Part shown: positions 7,378 through 9,653 of the stretch, piece after piece | Layout: the number at the start of each line of letters is the position of its first letter | Numbering within the stretch: the stretch's first letter is position 1 | Position numbers and translations under genes: made by a program | The notes under the pieces: model-generated | Seen by the model: only the letters and a program-made list of their open reading frames with translations | Database searches by the model: none | Told to the model about the DNA's origin: nothing | Assembly (NCBI GenBank): GCA_947087145.1 | Contig: CAMUBM010000015.1 | Span: 1-9,653 of the forward strand | DNA length: 9,653 bases | Source of the DNA: an uncultured Mycoplasmatota bacterium | Lineage (GTDB): Bacteria; Bacillota_I; Bacilli_A; RF39; UBA660 | Reading direction: 5' to 3'

Positions 7378-7385
7378 TTCCTTCT
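7378..7385 (-). promoter_or_regulatory. Ribosome binding site that sets the ybaB start
   Basis: AGAAGGAA on the minus strand lies seven bases (counted from AAGGA) before the ATG at 7371. It decides against a start further upstream at 7413, which would overlap dnaX and add residues foreign to the family. It falls directly before and against the dnaX stop codon, so ribosomes ending on dnaX could restart here. Confidence 0.75.
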
Positions 7386-7387
7386 TT

Positions 7388-9094
7388 CTATTGGACCTGC
7401 ACATGGTCTTCATTAAAAATGGTTAAAACATCAGTATAATCGGAGTGCAAAACTCCTTCTTCTGTCTTATTAGAACAAATACTTTCCTTTTCCTCCACAG
7501 GAAGAATAGGTTCCTCCAACCATTCATAAACATAATGCTCTTTCAACTTTTTTATATAATCTTTTTTATAATACTCCCACTCTTCTAAAGTAAGAGCAAC
7601 AAAATGAACTTCTTCATCACTTACTTTTTTATATTTGTCTTCGATAGATTGTAAATTATGATTAAATAATTCTACCATACTCACCTGACTATTCGTTATG
7701 ATTTGAATACGAGGAGAAGCCATAACTACTTCTGCATCCATAACCATTGATTTAATAGTCTCAGAGAGCGGTAAAGCAGCAACAAAAGTAGACCAATTTT
7801 CCTTTTTAGTTTTCAATAAATTTTTGTCCGCTTCCGAAAAGCAATTATGAATACGAATTTTTTTAAGTTCTAACAAATAATTTTCATAAGCAGAAGAAAC
7901 AATAGGAGGTACTTCCTTTTCTTTTTGATTTTTTTTCGTTTCTTCTTTATTTTCTTCTCTTGTAGAAATAGTTTTCTCTACTTTTGTTTTTTCTTCACTA
8001 CTTTTTTCAACAAAAATCTGTTCTTTTTCTATTTCTGTACTTTCTATAGTTTTCTCTTTAGAAACTCCCTCTAATTTCATAGACTGAACTAAAATCATAA
8101 AGATCAGTAAAAAAGGATCAATGTTCAAGTTAACCTTATTAATTAAGTCATTCAATTCAAAGATAACTGTTTTTATTTGACCATAAAGGCTATCTTTTCC
8201 TAAAGTTTTCAAATGGATAGCTTCTGTGAATAACTGGTCGACCATTTTTTTAATAAATACTTTATAATCTACAGAACTTTTCTCAATTTTATCAAAAATA
8301 GATTGTAACCTAGCATAATCATTATCCAAAAGAGCATGAACAATTTCTTGAATTTGAACCATGGAGACAGAGCCATAATTAGTTAAAACAACATCCAAAT
8401 CAATAAAAGGATTACTTGTGGATAACTGGTTCAATATACTAAGTGCATCTCTACATCCACCTTCACACAAATAAACAATTTCTTGAATAGCATCATCTGT
8501 TATTTCAATTTTTTCTGTCTCACATACTTTTTTTAAATGAGCAAATAAATCTTCACCTGCTATTTTTTTAAAATCATACCTTTGACAACGAGATAAAATA
8601 GTAATAGGAACGCTCTCAATATTTGTCGTTGCTAAAATAAAAACAATATGACTAGGAGGCTCTTCCAAAGTAAGAAGTAAAGCATTAAAAGCATTCTGTG
8701 TAAGCATATGCACTTCATCAATAATATAAACTTTATATTTGCTAAAAGATGGAGCAATTTTTACATTGTTGATAAGTTCTCGAATTTCATCAACCCCCGT
8801 ATTAGAAGCAGCATCTATTTCAATAATATCCGCATTATTCTCCACATTCAAACAACTATTACATTCACCGCAAGGAATTCCGTCTTTAGAATTCTCGCAA
8901 TTAATCGTTTTCGCAAAAATTTTGGCTGTACTGGTTTTCCCTGTCCCTCTAGGACCCGTAAATATATAAGCATGGGATATTTTATCATTCACAATAGCAT
9001 TTTTAAGCATACTTATTGTATATTTTTGTCCTATCACTTCATCAAATGAACTAGGTCGATACTTACGATATAGTACTTTATAATCAGTAGCCAT
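7388..9094 (-). CDS. dnaX: DNA polymerase III subunit gamma/tau (clamp-loader ATPase)
   Basis: DnaX is the motor of the clamp loader that places the beta clamp on DNA and links it to the replicative polymerase and helicase. The 568-residue protein has the AAA+ signatures in order: VLYRKYRP near the N-terminus, Walker A GPRGTGKT at 47-54, four zinc cysteines (C66, C75, C78, C81), Walker B VYIIDEVH at 122-129, sensor-1 ATTN at 155-158 and the SRC arginine-finger motif at 168-170. A clamp-loader lid domain follows (about 180-240), then the collar domain (about 245-342). A charged Glu/Lys/Thr linker (about 343-397) joins it to a C-terminal domain proper to tau. The ATG at 9094 has GTGAGGG seven or so bases upstream and gives the family's normal N-terminus. 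An A8 run in the linker (7936-7929) could allow frameshifting to a shorter form. Confidence 0.97.
   Translation of the reverse strand: MATDYKVLYRKYRPSSFDEVIGQKYTISMLKNAIVNDKISHAYIFTGPRGTGKTSTAKIFAKTINCENSKDGIPCGECNSCLNVENNADIIEIDAASNTGVDEIRELINNVKIAPSFSKYKVYIIDEVHMLTQNAFNALLLTLEEPPSHIVFILATTNIESVPITILSRCQRYDFKKIAGEDLFAHLKKVCETEKIEITDDAIQEIVYLCEGGCRDALSILNQLSTSNPFIDLDVVLTNYGSVSMVQIQEIVHALLDNDYARLQSIFDKIEKSSVDYKVFIKKMVDQLFTEAIHLKTLGKDSLYGQIKTVIFELNDLINKVNLNIDPFLLIFMILVQSMKLEGVSKEKTIESTEIEKEQIFVEKSSEEKTKVEKTISTREENKEETKKNQKEKEVPPIVSSAYENYLLELKKIRIHNCFSEADKNLLKTKKENWSTFVAALPLSETIKSMVMDAEVVMASPRIQIITNSQVSMVELFNHNLQSIEDKYKKVSDEEVHFVALTLEEWEYYKKDYIKKLKEHYVYEWLEEPILPVEEKESICSNKTEEGVLHSDYTDVLTIFNEDHVQVQ
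8417..8425 (-). promoter_or_regulatory. Exact DnaA-box 9-mer in dnaX
   Basis: TTATCCACA on the minus strand, within the dnaX lid/collar coding region (encoding part of QLSTSNP). Sequence match only. Confidence 0.3.
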
Positions 9095-9138
9095 AATTAT
9101 CCCTCACTTGTTTTCATTATAACATAAAAACAAATTAT
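9095..9138 (-). promoter_or_regulatory. Extended -10 promoter for the dnaX operon in the tadA-dnaX gap
   Basis: The 44-nt gap on the minus strand contains TGTTATAAT (TATAAT at 9121-9116 with the TG extension two bases upstream), a consensus extended -10 element. I see no good -35 hexamer at 16-18 bp spacing, as is common for extended -10 promoters. Transcription would start near 9109, leaving a leader of only about 15 nt that is mostly the dnaX ribosome binding site (GTGAGGG). The following nine genes have no comparable gap, so this is the likely main operon promoter. There is no clear terminator after tadA, so readthrough may add to it. Confidence 0.6.
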
Positions 9139-9558
9139 TTATCGTTTATTTTGAAAGAAAGAAGATAATAATTGTTGATAAGTTTCCTCTTGATTTCTAA
9201 AATCCAATTTTCGAAATGCAGTTTTTGAATATTCATGTTTATAATCCAATTTTTCAGTCAAATAATAAACATTTTTTATTCTACTTTGGTGAATAATTGC
9301 AGTACACATTGAACAAGGTTGCAAAGTAACATATAGATTGCAATCAGATAGATTCCAACGCTTCAATTTTCGTGATGCCTGCCGAATCGCTAACACTTCT
9401 GCATGAGCAGTAACATCTTTTTTATGTTCACGTTTGTTATATTGTTTTGCTATAACTTTATTATTGTGAACAACTATTGCAGAAACAGGAACTTCTTCTT
9501 TTCTAATTGCTTTCTTAGTCAATACTAATAACTCTTTTATAATAATTTCTTCAGACAT
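9139..9558 (-). CDS. tadA: tRNA-specific adenosine deaminase TadA
   Basis: TadA converts adenosine 34 to inosine in the tRNA-Arg(ACG) anticodon, which lets one tRNA read three CGN codons. The 139-residue protein carries the cytidine-deaminase-fold zinc site: HAE at residues 52-54 (His zinc ligand and catalytic Glu, in TAHAEVLAIRQ) and PCSMC at 81-85 (two Cys ligands). The segment around residues 48-65 and the following NLYVTLQPC strand align well with E. coli TadA. The usual LEPC is LQPC here, and the C-terminal part is shorter than in many homologues. The ATG at 9558 is preceded by GAGGTGA with good spacing. It sits about 23 nt after the SRP RNA, with no room for a separate promoter, so it may be expressed by readthrough from ffs. 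A different nucleotide deaminase is unlikely given the tRNA-type motif. Confidence 0.93.
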   Translation of the reverse strand: MSEEIIIKELLVLTKKAIRKEEVPVSAIVVHNNKVIAKQYNKREHKKDVTAHAEVLAIRQASRKLKRWNLSDCNLYVTLQPCSMCTAIIHQSRIKNVYYLTEKLDYKHEYSKTAFRKLDFRNQEETYQQLLSSFFQNKR

Positions 9559-9573
9559 AAAATTTCACCTCAT

Positions 9574-9580
9574 AAAAAAA
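9574..9580 (-). terminator. T-run at the 3' end of the SRP RNA
   Basis: Seven T residues on the minus strand directly follow the GTGCAC arm of the SRP RNA closing stem. The RNA's own terminal helix plus this U-tract could act as an intrinsic terminator, without a separate hairpin. The stem is long but bulged, so termination may be partial. That matters because the tadA ribosome binding site begins only a few bases later. Confidence 0.5.
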
Positions 9581-9653
9581 GTGCACACGAACAGAGACTG
9601 ATGTGGCTGCTATCTTCCGATCCTGACCAAGTTACAATATATTCGTTGCACAA
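9581..9653 (-). ncRNA. ffs: Small bacterial signal recognition particle RNA (4.5S-like), possibly cut at the 5' end by the window edge
   Basis: This RNA forms the SRP core with Ffh and directs membrane proteins to FtsY and the translocon. On the minus strand, positions 9628 to 9605 match the universal SRP hairpin: GGTCAGG, a GGAA tetraloop, then AGCAGCC, with the same 24-nt spacing as the E. coli RNA. Two pairs next to the tetraloop differ from E. coli in a compensatory way (C-G to U-A, U-A to A-U), which supports a real helix. The ends also pair: GTGCA and ACGAA near 9651-9642 match TTCGT and TGCAC near 9592-9581, leaving one bulged G. At about 73 nt plus the U-tail it resembles the short SRP RNAs of Mollicutes, so it may be nearly complete. 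The true 5' end and the promoter lie at or beyond the edge. There is no sign of the long Alu-domain form found in Bacillus. Confidence 0.93.

Noticed and set aside
8708..9049. Two plus-strand readings opposite the dnaX ATPase domain
   Set aside because: They overlap each other and the strongly conserved dnaX region and have no support.
1..9653. Mobile element, CRISPR array, tRNA or rRNA genes
   Set aside because: I saw no spaced direct repeats, transposase motifs, terminal inverted repeats, tRNA arm patterns or rRNA segments.

Overview
This is a chromosomal window from a low-GC Gram-positive bacterium (Bacillota). The base composition is strongly AT-rich. The gene order is the Bacillus-type dnaX/recR/holB/pth/mfd neighbourhood, and a ricT (yaaT) homologue and a BofA-family gene are present. 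TGA is used as a stop codon by mfd, holB's upstream neighbour bofA, ricT and the TrmN6-like gene, so the standard bacterial code applies and this is not a Mycoplasma with code 4. An uncultured, streamlined Bacilli lineage (RF39-like or Erysipelotrichia-like) is my best guess, but taxonomy cannot be fixed from this sequence alone.

Every real gene lies on the minus strand, so in transcription order the window reads from right to left. At the right edge is a small SRP RNA (ffs), whose conserved GGAA-capped hairpin is easy to see, ending in a T-run. It is followed at once by tadA (tRNA adenosine deaminase). After a 44-nt gap with an extended -10 promoter comes one tight run of nine genes: dnaX (clamp-loader tau), ybaB/ebfC (nucleoid-associated protein), recR, bofA-like membrane protein, holB (clamp-loader delta prime), ricT (PSP1/iron-sulfur protein), a TrmN6-like tRNA methyltransferase, pth (peptidyl-tRNA hydrolase) and mfd (transcription-repair coupling factor). 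Spacings are -17 to +46 nt. Several ribosome binding sites lie inside the preceding coding region. This fits one operon with translational coupling. The leftmost 120 bases after mfd contain no gene I can support.

Functionally the cluster combines replication (DnaX, HolB), recombination and repair (RecR, YbaB, Mfd), translation quality and tRNA modification (TadA, TrmN6-like, Pth), protein targeting RNA (ffs), RNA processing (RicT) and one protein of a sporulation-linked membrane family (BofA). Compared with the Bacillus subtilis layout as I remember it, it is a compressed version: tmk, yaaQ, yaaR, yabA, yazA, rsmI (yraL/yabC) and fin are absent from their usual places.

The window is mostly conserved housekeeping DNA and I see no new defence system, mobile element or CRISPR array. 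The observations most worth a second look are four exact DnaA-box 9-mers inside genes (one with a directly adjoining near-match), a 16-bp perfect palindrome beside one of them, an A8 run in the dnaX linker that could yield a short gamma-like product, and the almost absent gap between the SRP RNA 3' end and the tadA ribosome binding site.
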